DNA of 64,000 nucleotides. It comes from an uncultured Clostridia bacterium (lineage in GTDB: Bacteria; Bacillota; Clostridia; Oscillospirales; Acutalibacteraceae). The notes below the pieces were generated by a model. The model was not told where the DNA came from. It worked only from the letters and a program-made list of their open reading frames with translations, and did no database searches. The stretch lies in assembly GCA_937892525.1 (NCBI GenBank), contig CALAEV010000016.1, positions 1 to 64,000 on the forward strand, read 5' to 3'. Shown in pieces: positions 6,619 through 15,028 of the stretch. Numbering within the stretch: position 1 is the first letter of the stretch; every line of letters starts with the position of its first letter. Made by a program: the position numbers and the translations under genes.

Positions 6619-8721
6619 TTATAAGGAATCAATTTCCTGACTCTTAAATTTAAAAATTCTTAAAGCATCTGCAAGTTCAACATACCCATTGCTATCAGCA
6701 TCAGCAGCTTTCAGTTGAGATGACGAAAGGCTTACTTCATCTGATTTATACTTAAATATCATAAGTGCATCAGCAATTGTAACTTCTTTATCGGCATCAA
6801 CATCACCTTTTATAATATTGCTTGATACTGTTACTTTACATGTTGCAGTAAAATTACCGACTTTTGCAGTAATTGTGGCTGTACCTGCGCCAACTGCTGT
6901 AATTTTACCATCTTTTGAAACTGTAGCAACTTTTGTATTTGATGATGTCCAAGTTACAGTCTTATCGTCAGTAGTAGTTGATGGGTTAAAATTGACCTTA
7001 AGAGTTGTTGAGTCACCGTCAAACATTGAAAGTTCTGTTTTGCTTAAAGAAATACTCTTTAACGGTATTTTATTCTCAATATTACGAGTGATATTCACAG
7101 TATAAGTACGCTTATCGCCATTTTCAGCAGTAACAACAATATTTATTGTGTTATTACCCTCTTTTAATGATACATTGCCTACACCCTCAACTTTTGCCTT
7201 AGAATTTACTGTTGTTGCAGTTATATTTACTGAAGAAACTGCTCCACCAACTTCTAATGAATAGCCACTTGTTTTACCTGCATCAAAGTTTATATCATAA
7301 TTACCAATTTTAAGTGATGACAGCCAATTATTAGGGCTAGCATTACTTGCTACAGGTAATTTGCAAGGTTCATCAGGCATATTTCTGTAGTATGGAATAA
7401 GAAAAGTAAAACTATTATCAAGTATTCCAAGATTAGCATAAGTCTTTTTGATTGTTTTACATTCAGAACTTGGTGCCATAACATTAGCCATATATTGATG
7501 ATACCATACTTGGTTTATAACATTAAACTTTTGGAAATACAATGTGTCTTGTTTATTGTTGATATAACCGTCACCAATCCACTTTGCACCACCTACAATA
7601 GCTTTATATTGAGAGTTCCATGGTAAAAGATACTTGGTTAATGTTGCTTTATCAAATGTTTCATTTTTACTGTTTTTACCTGACGCATATCTTAAACCAT
7701 TAGCAATAGGGTCATCTCCAGCAGTCGCACCAATATTATAAAAATTGTAAAAGCCCGAATAATCAGTACCATTTTTTGCTTTATATGTACCACTTGTTGA
7801 ACCAGAACCGCTATAACCTACTTCTTGTATTGTACGGGACGCAAGATGATAAGGACTAACATTAGCAATTTGCCCTGCACTTATATATGCTTGAGCATAA
7901 AAAATTGAATCGCCTGTTGAATTCAAAATTTCAACATTATCCATAAAAGAATTTTTTAATATCTTTTTAACACCATCAAGAGTTTGTGTTTTTTCGTCAT
8001 AGGAAAGGGCTTCAAACATAAAAATGCTTGTTTCATTCAAAAAATTTCTTGGGTCCATATAATGTGCAATTGTTTGTTTATTTGCCTGATACCAACCTGA
8101 CTCATTTTCAGGATTATACCACACATCACTTCGCCAGTTATATGCACCTGACTGAGTTGAACGATATGATATTGGTTGCGTGTAATGAACGACATTTCTT
8201 GCCATAGCACACTCAGCATCTTCTGTAAATAAATCTTCCCAATCAAGACCTGTATCTAAAAAAACAAATTTCCAGTTAGGATGAGTTGCAAGTAATTGCT
8301 CAATATATGGCTTATAAACTTCGGGAACATTCTCGGGCAAATTAACATCAGTTGAGATGTCGTTTATATGAACATAATCTAATGAAACATAGCCTCTTAA
8401 TTTTTCAGGTGAATTGCTATAACTGAATTCAATATAACACCAGTCAGGGTTGTTTATATCATCAGGACTTTTAACACTTTCATCAAGTATTGTAAATTCG
8501 TGACCTGACGGTAACATTACATATTCACCATTATATTTTAATCGGTTACTGTTCCCGGGTGTTGTTGTTGGTGTTGTTCTGACTTTCACATTATAAGTTA
8601 GACCATACACAATATAACCTGTCTTGCTTATAGCACTTGCTGAAAAAAGTGCAGAAAAAGAAAACAGCATAGATATAGTTAAAACTAATGAAACAATGCT
8701 TTTAAAAATACTGTTTTTCAT
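6619..8721 (-). CDS. secreted dockerin-bearing glucosaminidase-type peptidoglycan hydrolase
   Basis: 700 aa exported protein. A signal peptide (about 1-31, ending SASA) is followed by an SH3-like region (about 33-118). A glucosaminidase domain (about 215-440) has QEVGYSGSG, with E300 the likely catalytic acid, and FYNFYNIGA as in LytG/LytD-type enzymes. Next come a cadherin-like beta-sandwich (about 465-546) and a Big_2 Ig-like domain (about 553-634). The C-terminus (637-698) is a type I dockerin with two Ca-binding repeats, GDVDADKEVTIADAL and ADADSNGYVELADAL. It should cleave GlcNAc-MurNAc bonds outside the cell and dock onto a cohesin. It has its own promoter and terminator. Confidence 0.88.
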   Translation of the reverse strand: MKNSIFKSIVSLVLTISMLFSFSALFSASAISKTGYIVYGLTYNVKVRTTPTTTPGNSNRLKYNGEYVMLPSGHEFTILDESVKSPDDINNPDWCYIEFSYSNSPEKLRGYVSLDYVHINDISTDVNLPENVPEVYKPYIEQLLATHPNWKFVFLDTGLDWEDLFTEDAECAMARNVVHYTQPISYRSTQSGAYNWRSDVWYNPENESGWYQANKQTIAHYMDPRNFLNETSIFMFEALSYDEKTQTLDGVKKILKNSFMDNVEILNSTGDSIFYAQAYISAGQIANVSPYHLASRTIQEVGYSGSGSTSGTYKAKNGTDYSGFYNFYNIGATAGDDPIANGLRYASGKNSKNETFDKATLTKYLLPWNSQYKAIVGGAKWIGDGYINNKQDTLYFQKFNVINQVWYHQYMANVMAPSSECKTIKKTYANLGILDNSFTFLIPYYRNMPDEPCKLPVASNASPNNWLSSLKIGNYDINFDAGKTSGYSLEVGGAVSSVNITATTVNSKAKVEGVGNVSLKEGNNTINIVVTAENGDKRTYTVNITRNIENKIPLKSISLSKTELSMFDGDSTTLKVNFNPSTTTDDKTVTWTSSNTKVATVSKDGKITAVGAGTATITAKVGNFTATCKVTVSSNIIKGDVDADKEVTIADALMIFKYKSDEVSLSSSQLKAADADSNGYVELADALRIFKFKSQEIDSL

Positions 8722-8751
8722 TTTCTCACTTCCTTGACAACTTATATGATT

Positions 8752-8780
8752 ATTTTACCAAAAATCACTATAATCGTCAA
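8752..8780 (-). promoter_or_regulatory. SigA-type promoter for the dockerin glucosaminidase
   Basis: Minus strand TTGACG, 17 bp, TAAAAT, about 30 nt upstream of the ATG. Confidence 0.7.
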
Positions 8781-8798
8781 GATACATATATTGCCATA

Positions 8799-9983
8799 TT
8801 ATGAAAGTAAATTTTGTTTTTCATGTATTAGATTTTCATTATAATCGTTAATCAAATATGACGAAGAATAATACGAATACCCATTCAAATTCTCATTATT
8901 ATTGATTATCTGTATTTGTCTTTTGAGAATATCTGTATTATCAATCCATTCATTACTGCCTGATTTTGCAAAAATATCGGTTTCACCTGATTTATAAACT
9001 GAAAGTCCTATTGCCATTTTACAGTTATCTGTTTTGAGATTAATCCAATCATTAAGTACTTTTTCAAATGGCATTGTTTCGTGTTGAAATCCAAAATAGA
9101 TTTGCGGAATTATAAAATCTGCATACCCTTTTTGTGACGCCCACAACTTTACATCTGCATAGTGGGAGTTGTAGTCGGCTTTAATATCAGCAGATGGACT
9201 GATTGAAAAAACCAAATCATTACTATAAGTTTTTACAAATGAATATATTGAAGTTAAAAGTGAATTTACATTTTGTCTTCTGAAATCTGCAAGTGATAAA
9301 CTGCCACCTTTTTTTATATATTCATTGTACATTTCAGTATCAATTGTTTCACTTGTGGTCGGATAAAAATAGTCGTCTATATGTATTCCATCAACATTAT
9401 AATTATCTAAAATCTCTTTAATTCCACTTAAAACATGTTTTTGCACTTCGATATAAGCAGGGTTATAAAAAATGCTGTTTTCTGTAATTATTAGTCTTTG
9501 GTCTTGGGGATTTTTAGCGTACAACTCACCTGCCAAAGTATTTTTGTTAATTAAATCTATTTTATTATCTTTGCGTATTCTATAAGGGTTAATCCACGCG
9601 TGAATTTCAATGTTCAAATCTTTACTGCAATCAATAAAAGATTTCAAAACATCAAATTTCAATTTACCCTCATCATTTACAGAATATTCGCTTGGTGGAT
9701 ATATTTCTGAATTATAAAAGCAATCATCAAATGCTCTTGTATGAAGAAAAATTGTATTTATATTGTATTTTTGAAACTCATTTAGCATTGAATTTATTTT
9801 CTCATTCAACTGTGGTTGAGTTTCGCACGCTTCAATAATTGAATAAATTTCATTATAGTTAATCCATACGCCTATAATATTTTCATTTTTGGGATTAACT
9901 ATTTCTTTGTTTTCGTTTGATGAATTTTCGCAACCTGAAAACAAAAAAACAAAAGCCAAAATCAATGCTAAAAATTTTTTCAA
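8799..9983 (-). CDS. GHL10-type lipoprotein (family 10 glycosyl hydrolase-like)
   Basis: 394 aa with a lipobox LFSGC (acylated Cys at residue 18), so it is anchored on the outer face of the membrane. The body matches the GHL10 TIM-barrel family (PF02638): GVWINYNEIYS, HTRAFDDCFYNSEIYPPS, EIHAWINPYRI, VDGIHIDDYFYP and FIIPQIYFGF are typical. The start is probably TTG 9983, with AGGTGA five bases upstream. A longer GTG reading (10019) would overlap the perR promoter and spoil the signal peptide. GHL10 proteins are thought to cleave peptidoglycan-linked glycans; activity is unproven for most members. Confidence 0.85.
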   Translation of the reverse strand: MKKFLALILAFVFLFSGCENSSNENKEIVNPKNENIIGVWINYNEIYSIIEACETQPQLNEKINSMLNEFQKYNINTIFLHTRAFDDCFYNSEIYPPSEYSVNDEGKLKFDVLKSFIDCSKDLNIEIHAWINPYRIRKDNKIDLINKNTLAGELYAKNPQDQRLIITENSIFYNPAYIEVQKHVLSGIKEILDNYNVDGIHIDDYFYPTTSETIDTEMYNEYIKKGGSLSLADFRRQNVNSLLTSIYSFVKTYSNDLVFSISPSADIKADYNSHYADVKLWASQKGYADFIIPQIYFGFQHETMPFEKVLNDWINLKTDNCKMAIGLSVYKSGETDIFAKSGSNEWIDNTDILKRQIQIINNNENLNGYSYYSSSYLINDYNENLIHEKQNLLS

Positions 9984-10012
9984 AAAATCACCTGTTTTTT
10001 TATAAAAAAGTA

Positions 10013-10040
10013 TTGACAACTACAAAAGATATGATATAAT
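10013..10040 (+). promoter_or_regulatory. consensus SigA promoter of the perR operon
   Basis: TTGACA, 16 bp, TATAAT: both hexamers are perfect. The operator directly follows the -10. Confidence 0.92.
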
Positions 10041-10042
10041 AA

Positions 10043-10057
10043 CAGTAATCATTACTG
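10043..10057 (+). promoter_or_regulatory. PerR/Fur box (7-1-7 palindrome)
   Basis: CAGTAAT-C-ATTACTG is a perfect 7-1-7 inverted repeat at the expected transcription start of perR. Its size and A/T pattern match the PerR/Fur operator family (TTATAATnATTATAA type). It predicts repression of perR and rubrerythrin that is lifted by peroxide. Confidence 0.85.
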
Positions 10058-10073
10058 ATAAGGAGTGAGAACA

Positions 10074-10454
10074 ATGGCAATTGAAAGACGAAGTAAACAA
10101 CGCGAAGCAATTATTGAAAACTTACAATCGCGTTATGACCACCCAACTGCTATGGAGCTTTATCTATCAGTTCGTGAGGTTATACCAAACTTAAGTTTGG
10201 GTACACTTTACAGAAATCTTTCACAGCTTGAGGAATGTGGTATGGTTTTAAGAATTCCTGACGGCGCAAATGACCGTTTTGACGGAAATGTTAATCCGCA
10301 TGCACATTTTAAGTGTTCTGACTGCGGTAAAGTATATGATTTAATGTCATTTAAAAATGACACTATTACCTTCTCTGACGAGATTGTAGGTTATGTAACT
10401 AATTACAGTTTAATGGCATTCGGAATGTGCAAAAACTGTAACAAATCAAATTAA
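10074..10454 (+). CDS. perR: PerR-type peroxide-sensing Fur-family repressor
   Basis: 126 aa. It has an N-terminal winged helix ([39 protein letters not shown]) and a dimerisation domain with two CxxC structural zinc pairs (CSDCG and CKNCN). The regulatory-metal segment [14 protein letters not shown] carries the Asp and paired His that make PerR proteins Fe-dependent peroxide sensors. ATG 10074 is chosen over GTG 10065 because AGGAG lies eight bases before it. The perfect palindrome at the promoter and the rubrerythrin gene 25 bp downstream support PerR over Fur or Zur. Confidence 0.9.
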   Translation: MAIERRSKQREAIIENLQSRYDHPTAMELYLSVREVIPNLSLGTLYRNLSQLEECGMVLRIPDGANDRFDGNVNPHAHFKCSDCGKVYDLMSFKNDTITFSDEIVGYVTNYSLMAFGMCKNCNKSN

Positions 10455-10479
10455 AAATTATTTTTGGAGGAAAAAAACT

Positions 10480-11025
10480 ATGAAAAAATTTGTATGCTCA
10501 GTATGTGGTTATGTTCATGAAGGAGATTCAGCACCAGAAAGATGCCCACAGTGTAAAGTTCCTGCTGACAAGTTCAACGAGGTAAAAGAAGACGAAAGAA
10601 CTTGGGCTGCAGAACACGTTGTAGGTGTTGCAAAAGGTGTTCGTGAAGATATTATTATGGACCTTCGTGCAAACTTTGAAGGCGAATGTTCAGAAGTTGG
10701 TATGTATCTTGCAATGGCAAGAGTTGCACATCGTGAGGGATACCCAGAAATCGGTCTTTACTGGGAAAAAGCAGCTTATGAAGAAGCAGAACACGCTGCT
10801 AAATTCGCAGAACTTCTTGGCGAAGTTGTAACAGACAGCACAAAGAAAAACCTTGAAATGAGAGTTGACGCTGAAAACGGTGCAACAATGGGTAAATTTG
10901 ACCTTGCAAAACGCGCTAAAGAACTTGGTCTTGATGCAATTCACGATACAGTTCATGAAATGGCTCGTGATGAAGCAAGACACGGCAAAGCATTTGAAGG
11001 TCTTCTTCAGAGATACTTTGGTTAA
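10480..11025 (+). CDS. reverse rubrerythrin
   Basis: 181 aa. The rubredoxin-like Fe(SCys)4 domain is N-terminal ([10 protein letters not shown]...CPQCK, residues 6-26). The diiron four-helix domain follows, with EGECSE, EEAEHA and DEARHGK ligand motifs. This order is the reverse of classical rubrerythrin, as in the oxygen- and peroxide-induced revRbr of Clostridium acetobutylicum, which reduces H2O2 (and O2) using NADH-derived electrons. It lies directly downstream of perR in the same unit and is therefore probably derepressed by peroxide. Strong GGAGG ribosome site. Confidence 0.93.
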   Translation: MKKFVCSVCGYVHEGDSAPERCPQCKVPADKFNEVKEDERTWAAEHVVGVAKGVREDIIMDLRANFEGECSEVGMYLAMARVAHREGYPEIGLYWEKAAYEEAEHAAKFAELLGEVVTDSTKKNLEMRVDAENGATMGKFDLAKRAKELGLDAIHDTVHEMARDEARHGKAFEGLLQRYFG

Positions 11026-11042
11026 TTAACACTTAATATTTA

Positions 11043-11076
11043 AAAGTTCCCAATGATAACATTGGGAACTTTTTTT
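11043..11076 (+). terminator. terminator of perR-rubrerythrin (and of spoVM on the other strand)
   Basis: AAAGTTCCCAATG/CATTGGGAACTTT stem with a 4-nt loop and seven T. It overlaps the stop codon of spoVM on the minus strand, where it can also act, though with a poorer T-tract. Confidence 0.9.
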
Positions 11077-11155
11077 ATACTGTTTTCTTTATTCCAAAAA
11101 ATTTTCTTAAAATACCACTTATGACTTTTGGACTTTTTACCAATACAACTTTCAC
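11075..11155 (-). CDS. spoVM: SpoVM, stage V sporulation protein M
   Basis: 26-codon gene reading VKVVLVKSPKVISGILRKFF then GIKKTV. It has the same length and the same amphipathic KxPK..xGI.R pattern as Bacillus subtilis SpoVM. SpoVM recognises the curved forespore outer membrane and anchors SpoIVA to start coat assembly. It begins with GTG behind AGGGGG (six-base spacing) and lies ten bases after a 48-aa membrane protein gene. The location after prkC-rsgA-thiN is the conserved position of spoVM in Firmicutes (there thiN-spoVM-rpmB). rpmB is not present downstream here. Confidence 0.88.
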   Translation of the reverse strand: MKVVLVKSPKVISGILRKFFGIKKTV

Positions 11156-11165
11156 TGTAATCCCC

Positions 11166-11312
11166 CTATGTTCTGCAAAGGGCAGTTCCACATACTACCA
11201 GCGCCATCGCAAGCAATACAATCACGAACTTTTCAGGAAGAATCAATGAAATTATTAACCCAAGACCTAAAGCGACAAAGATTATTCCTTTTGCTCCTGA
11301 GTGTCTTCCCAT
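11166..11312 (-). CDS. small single-segment membrane protein (48 aa)
   Basis: 48 aa: a basic start MGRHSGAKG, a hydrophobic stretch of roughly 35 residues broken by PEK (IIFVALGLGLIISLILPEKF then VIVLLAMALVVCG) and a short CRT tail. This suggests a helical hairpin or one long membrane segment. It starts at ATG 11312 with GGGGG seven bases upstream and sits between thiN and spoVM in the same direction, so it is probably co-transcribed with spoVM. I do not recognise a named family. The clean start, ribosome site and tight placement argue that it is real. Confidence 0.72.
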   Translation of the reverse strand: MGRHSGAKGIIFVALGLGLIISLILPEKFVIVLLAMALVVCGTALCRT

Positions 11313-11319
11313 AAAAATA

Positions 11320-11357
11320 CCCCCTGCTATGTATTTAGTACATTATACGTCAGGAGG
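11320..11357 (-). repeat. hairpin before the 48-aa gene enclosing its ribosome site
   Basis: Minus strand CCTCCTG pairs with CAGGGGG (one G-T pair) around a 24-nt loop containing TATAAT. The 3' arm holds the Shine-Dalgarno of the 48-aa gene. It is weaker than the similar hairpins at 3067, 26845 and 55530. Confidence 0.5.
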
Positions 11358-11366
11358 ATTATTTTG

Positions 11367-11999
11367 TTACATTTTCGTTTCTATAATAATCAGCGTTCCA
11401 TCTTTGACAGATATTTCACCGTAGTCGTCAACAATGTCATTACTTGTTCCGAGCGCACCGTTAAATGGGTTAAGAGTAAAATCCCACAACGGATAATGAA
11501 ATCCTTTAAGTGTTACTCCAAAAGCACGGTCACCAAAAGCAAATATGGAAATTTGTTGATTATTTTTTCTTTCAATTTTAATTGAGGAATTTGTAATACT
11601 TCTAAAAATGTGTCGTTCATCGATAATTTCAAATTGATATCCGTCACACGAAGCGTTTGCCATAAGCGAAATATTTGCCAATGTATGTTCGAATCTACCA
11701 CCTGTGCCACCAAAAAGCACAAACCTGTTAAATCCACGCTCAACACCCTCGTTAAAGGCTGCGACGGTGTCTGTAACATCTTTTTCAATGGGAAGTGTAA
11801 TCTTACTCACATTTTCAGGGATAGCTTTAATTGAGTCAAAATCTCCAATTAACAAGTCTGGTGTAAAACCACACTCTTTTGTAATATCAAAGCCACTATC
11901 AGCACAGATTATGAAATCATCAGACAATATATTATTTTTAAGGATTTCAGCAGAGCAATCTCCCCCACCGACTATTACGCATCTTCTTATAATTCCCAT
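11367..11999 (-). CDS. thiN: thiamine pyrophosphokinase
   Basis: 210 aa with family motifs CADSGFD, LLIGDFDS, DVTDTVAAF and the nucleotide/thiamine-binding loop GGTGGRFEHTLAN. It transfers pyrophosphate from ATP to thiamine, giving the cofactor TPP in the cytosol. Its start overlaps the rsgA stop by 13 nt, as expected in a tightly coupled operon. In many relatives rpe (ribulose-phosphate epimerase) lies between rsgA and thiN; it is missing here. Confidence 0.93.
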   Translation of the reverse strand: MGIIRRCVIVGGGDCSAEILKNNILSDDFIICADSGFDITKECGFTPDLLIGDFDSIKAIPENVSKITLPIEKDVTDTVAAFNEGVERGFNRFVLFGGTGGRFEHTLANISLMANASCDGYQFEIIDERHIFRSITNSSIKIERKNNQQISIFAFGDRAFGVTLKGFHYPLWDFTLNPFNGALGTSNDIVDDYGEISVKDGTLIIIETKM

Positions 12000-12856
12000 T
12001 CTTTGATTTCCTTCGCCTGATTATACATCAAAATATAATTTTCGTGTCTTGATTTACTTATTTCTCCGTTTTCAACTGCTTCACAGATTTTGCAACCTTT
12101 ATCGCAAGTATGTGAACATGTTGAAAATTTACAATTACCCAGATGCTCTCTGAATTCACGGAAACAATATGGCAAATCATCTTTTCTGATGATTTCTGTT
12201 TTAGCGAAATCCAAAGATGAAAAACCAGGAGTATCGATAACATACCCGCCGCATACATTAAAGAGTTGTGCTTCTCTTGTAGTATGACGACCTCTACCAA
12301 GTTTTTCACTAATTGCACCGGTAGAAAGTTTGAGAGTACTGTCAAGTTTATTAAGTAATGTTGTTTTACCAACACCTGAATTACCTGTAAATGCAGTAAT
12401 TTTATTCTTCATTAATTGACGCACCTTTTCAACATCGTCTTCATTTTCGATTGCAATTAATGAAATACCACTATTTTCATAAGCCTCAACAATACTACTG
12501 TAATCGCCTAAATCGGTTTTAGAAACAACTATAATCGGCTCGATATTCTTATATTCTGCCGTTGCAATTAATTTATCAATCACAAGAAAATTAGGCTTTG
12601 GCTCACACGTTGAAACAACTATAATTAAATTATCAATATTTGATACCGGTGGTCTTAACAGAAAATTTTTGCGCTCACAAATTTTATCAATTGTGTTTTC
12701 AGCGTTCTCATTAACTGTAATCTCAACAGTATCACCAACAAGTGGAGTAATTCTGTTTTTCCTGAAAAGTCCCCTTGCCTTACATTCATAAGTCGCATTG
12801 GCGACTTCAACATAATAGAAGCCGCCAATACCTTTTGTTATTATTCCTTTTAACAT
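11987..12856 (-). CDS. rsgA: ribosome small-subunit-dependent GTPase A
   Basis: 289 aa circularly permuted GTPase. An OB-fold N-terminus is followed by G4 (VVSKTDL), G1 (GNSGVGKTTLLN), switch GRGRHTTRE and G3 (DTPG), then a C-terminal zinc knuckle (CKFSTCSHTCDKGCKIC). RsgA binds immature 30S subunits and tests the decoding centre. I use ATG 12856, one base past the prkC stop; an upstream ATG at 12868 inside prkC is also possible. G4 is SKTD rather than NKxD, and the zinc region has extra Cys residues compared with CxHxxExGC. Confidence 0.93.
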   Translation of the reverse strand: MLKGIITKGIGGFYYVEVANATYECKARGLFRKNRITPLVGDTVEITVNENAENTIDKICERKNFLLRPPVSNIDNLIIVVSTCEPKPNFLVIDKLIATAEYKNIEPIIVVSKTDLGDYSSIVEAYENSGISLIAIENEDDVEKVRQLMKNKITAFTGNSGVGKTTLLNKLDSTLKLSTGAISEKLGRGRHTTREAQLFNVCGGYVIDTPGFSSLDFAKTEIIRKDDLPYCFREFREHLGNCKFSTCSHTCDKGCKICEAVENGEISKSRHENYILMYNQAKEIKEWEL

Positions 12857-12857
12857 A

Positions 12858-15005
12858 TTATTCTGCATTTGGTCCTGTACTAATTGTAAGTTTAATTGTT
12901 GTGTTTGTAGGAATCTTAGTAGTACCATCAGAAACAGGGTCCTGTGCGATTACACAACCACTCTCTATTGCATCACTAGGCGATTCAATAATTTCAATAT
13001 TTGCAAAACCTGCCGCATTTAACTGACTTATTGCGTCAGCCTTTGTTTTACCTACAAGGTTATTCGGTAAAATAGCAACACTTTCATAGGCAATATTTTC
13101 AACACCACTTACAACTGCAGGTGACTTTGTAAAGTCAATTTTGCCTTTTTGAATTGGGCTATCATCAACCATCACAACATAAGATGCGTCTGCGCCACTA
13201 CCAACAACAGGATAAGTCTTTGTTGCACCATCAAGATAAAGTTCACCAGATGTATAATACAATTCATTATTTATATAAATCTTTAAAACACCTGATTTAT
13301 TGACTGCAGGAAGATTAACAGTAATTTCTGCCGAAGAGTTAGCAGGTATTCCGTTACTTACTTCAATATCAATCTTTGAGCCGATTGGTACAGATTCATC
13401 TTTATCAATACTCTGTTTTACAACCATACCAGCTTCTAAATCACTATTAACTTCAGTAACTTTACCAAGTTCAAGGTCAGATGCCTTAAGAAGTTGTTCT
13501 GCAACCTCTTTGCTGCAACCTACAAGTTCAGGAACTTTAACTGTTTCTTCTTTATCAGTTGCAACATAAACGATTACTTCACCACCAATTTTAACGGAAG
13601 AACCAACTTCAGGTGATGTTTTAAGAACAAGACCTGGTGCAATAGTTTCTGAAAACTCATACTTGATTGTTGGAATAACGCCTCGATTTATAAGATAAGT
13701 ACGAGCCTGTTCTTCATTCATACCAAGAATTGAAGAATCAATAACCACATTATTTTTCTTAACGATAACAAGTTTAATTTCGGAATGTTTCTTTACTTTT
13801 TCACTTGCATCTGGTGTTTGTTCAAGAACTGTACCATCTTCAAGGGTAGAATTAACATCAAACTCAACGACAAATTCAAACTTATCAGTGTATTCCTTAT
13901 TATTTTCAATGTCTTCATAATAATTGAGGTTTACAAAGTTAGGTACTTCAACCTTTTGATTGCCAACACCAACAAAAATACCAGCAATAATAAGAATAAG
14001 CACAACAACACCAGCAATTGCGCCTAACATAATTGCAGTTGTCTTATTAATAGACTTTGACTCTGTTTCTTGCTTTTCGTTACGCTGATTTACCTGACCA
14101 CGAGTTGCAGCACCACCTGTTTTTACAAATTTGGTAGGCTCCTGGTCAACAAAATATGTGTAATTGAATTTAATAGCAGGATTTCTCTTAAACTCGTTAA
14201 TATCCATAAGCATTTCTGCTGCTGAGCCATAACGGTCATTAGGGTTTTTCTGCATAGCACGAATTGTAATCTGTTCGAGTCCCAAAGGAAGTGTAGGAAT
14301 AATATCTCTTGGACGTTTTGGGTCTTGCTGAAGTTGCATAAGAGCCACAGAAACTGCACTATCTGACTGGAATGGGAGTTTACCTGTAAGCATCTCATAC
14401 ATAACAACGCCAACTGAATAGATATCAGCTTTATCGTCAGTCATTTCTCCCCTTGCCTGTTCAGGACTGATATAGTGAACTGAACCAATTGCATTTTCAG
14501 AAGTTGTATCAGAATCACCTCTGCTGAATCTTGCAATACCAAAATCAGTAACCTTAATAGTACCATCCTGTAAAAGCATAATATTCTGTGGTTTGATATC
14601 CTGATGAACAATGCCTTTATCATGAGCGTGTTGCAAAGCTGCAAGAATTTGTCCCATAAAGTGAACTGCTTCTTTCCAGTTAATTACGCCTTGCTGTTCG
14701 ATGTACTCTTTAAGTGTAATACCATCAACATATTCCATAACAATATACTGTAAGCGGTCACCAAAGCTAACATTATAAACACGAACAATATTTGGATGAG
14801 ATAGCACTGCAATAGCTTTTGATTCATTCTTGAATCTACGCTTGAAGTCCTCATTTGTTAAATACTCATCTTTTAATATTTTAATTGCAACAATTCTGTC
14901 GTCAATATTATCATAGGCTTTATATACAACAGCCATACCACCAACACCGATAATTTCACGGATTTCGTAACGGCCATCTAAACGTTTACCACAAAAGTTT
15001 TCCAT
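12858..15005 (-). CDS. prkC: PASTA-domain eukaryotic-type Ser/Thr kinase
   Basis: 715 aa. The cytosolic kinase domain (about 10-273) has a Gly loop at 20-24, K42, catalytic D136 (HQD, so a non-RD kinase) and DFG 154-156. One transmembrane segment lies near 325-350. Outside are three tandem PASTA repeats (about 355-555), a roughly 90-residue beta-rich insert, and a last PASTA repeat at the C-terminus. These bind muropeptides or lipid II and couple wall status and spore germination to phosphorylation. It is paired with the phosphatase prpC upstream (23-bp gap). ATG 15005 with AAAGGAG is preferred over the longer reading to 15023. Confidence 0.94.
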   Translation of the reverse strand: MENFCGKRLDGRYEIREIIGVGGMAVVYKAYDNIDDRIVAIKILKDEYLTNEDFKRRFKNESKAIAVLSHPNIVRVYNVSFGDRLQYIVMEYVDGITLKEYIEQQGVINWKEAVHFMGQILAALQHAHDKGIVHQDIKPQNIMLLQDGTIKVTDFGIARFSRGDSDTTSENAIGSVHYISPEQARGEMTDDKADIYSVGVVMYEMLTGKLPFQSDSAVSVALMQLQQDPKRPRDIIPTLPLGLEQITIRAMQKNPNDRYGSAAEMLMDINEFKRNPAIKFNYTYFVDQEPTKFVKTGGAATRGQVNQRNEKQETESKSINKTTAIMLGAIAGVVVLILIIAGIFVGVGNQKVEVPNFVNLNYYEDIENNKEYTDKFEFVVEFDVNSTLEDGTVLEQTPDASEKVKKHSEIKLVIVKKNNVVIDSSILGMNEEQARTYLINRGVIPTIKYEFSETIAPGLVLKTSPEVGSSVKIGGEVIVYVATDKEETVKVPELVGCSKEVAEQLLKASDLELGKVTEVNSDLEAGMVVKQSIDKDESVPIGSKIDIEVSNGIPANSSAEITVNLPAVNKSGVLKIYINNELYYTSGELYLDGATKTYPVVGSGADASYVVMVDDSPIQKGKIDFTKSPAVVSGVENIAYESVAILPNNLVGKTKADAISQLNAAGFANIEIIESPSDAIESGCVIAQDPVSDGTTKIPTNTTIKLTISTGPNAE

Positions 15006-15028
15006 TGTTAAAACTCCTTTCAACCAGT

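Noticed and set aside
9984..10019. GTG start of the GHL10 lipoprotein at 10019
   Set aside because: Would place 12 extra residues before the signal peptide and overlap the -35 of perR; TTG 9983 has a better ribosome site.
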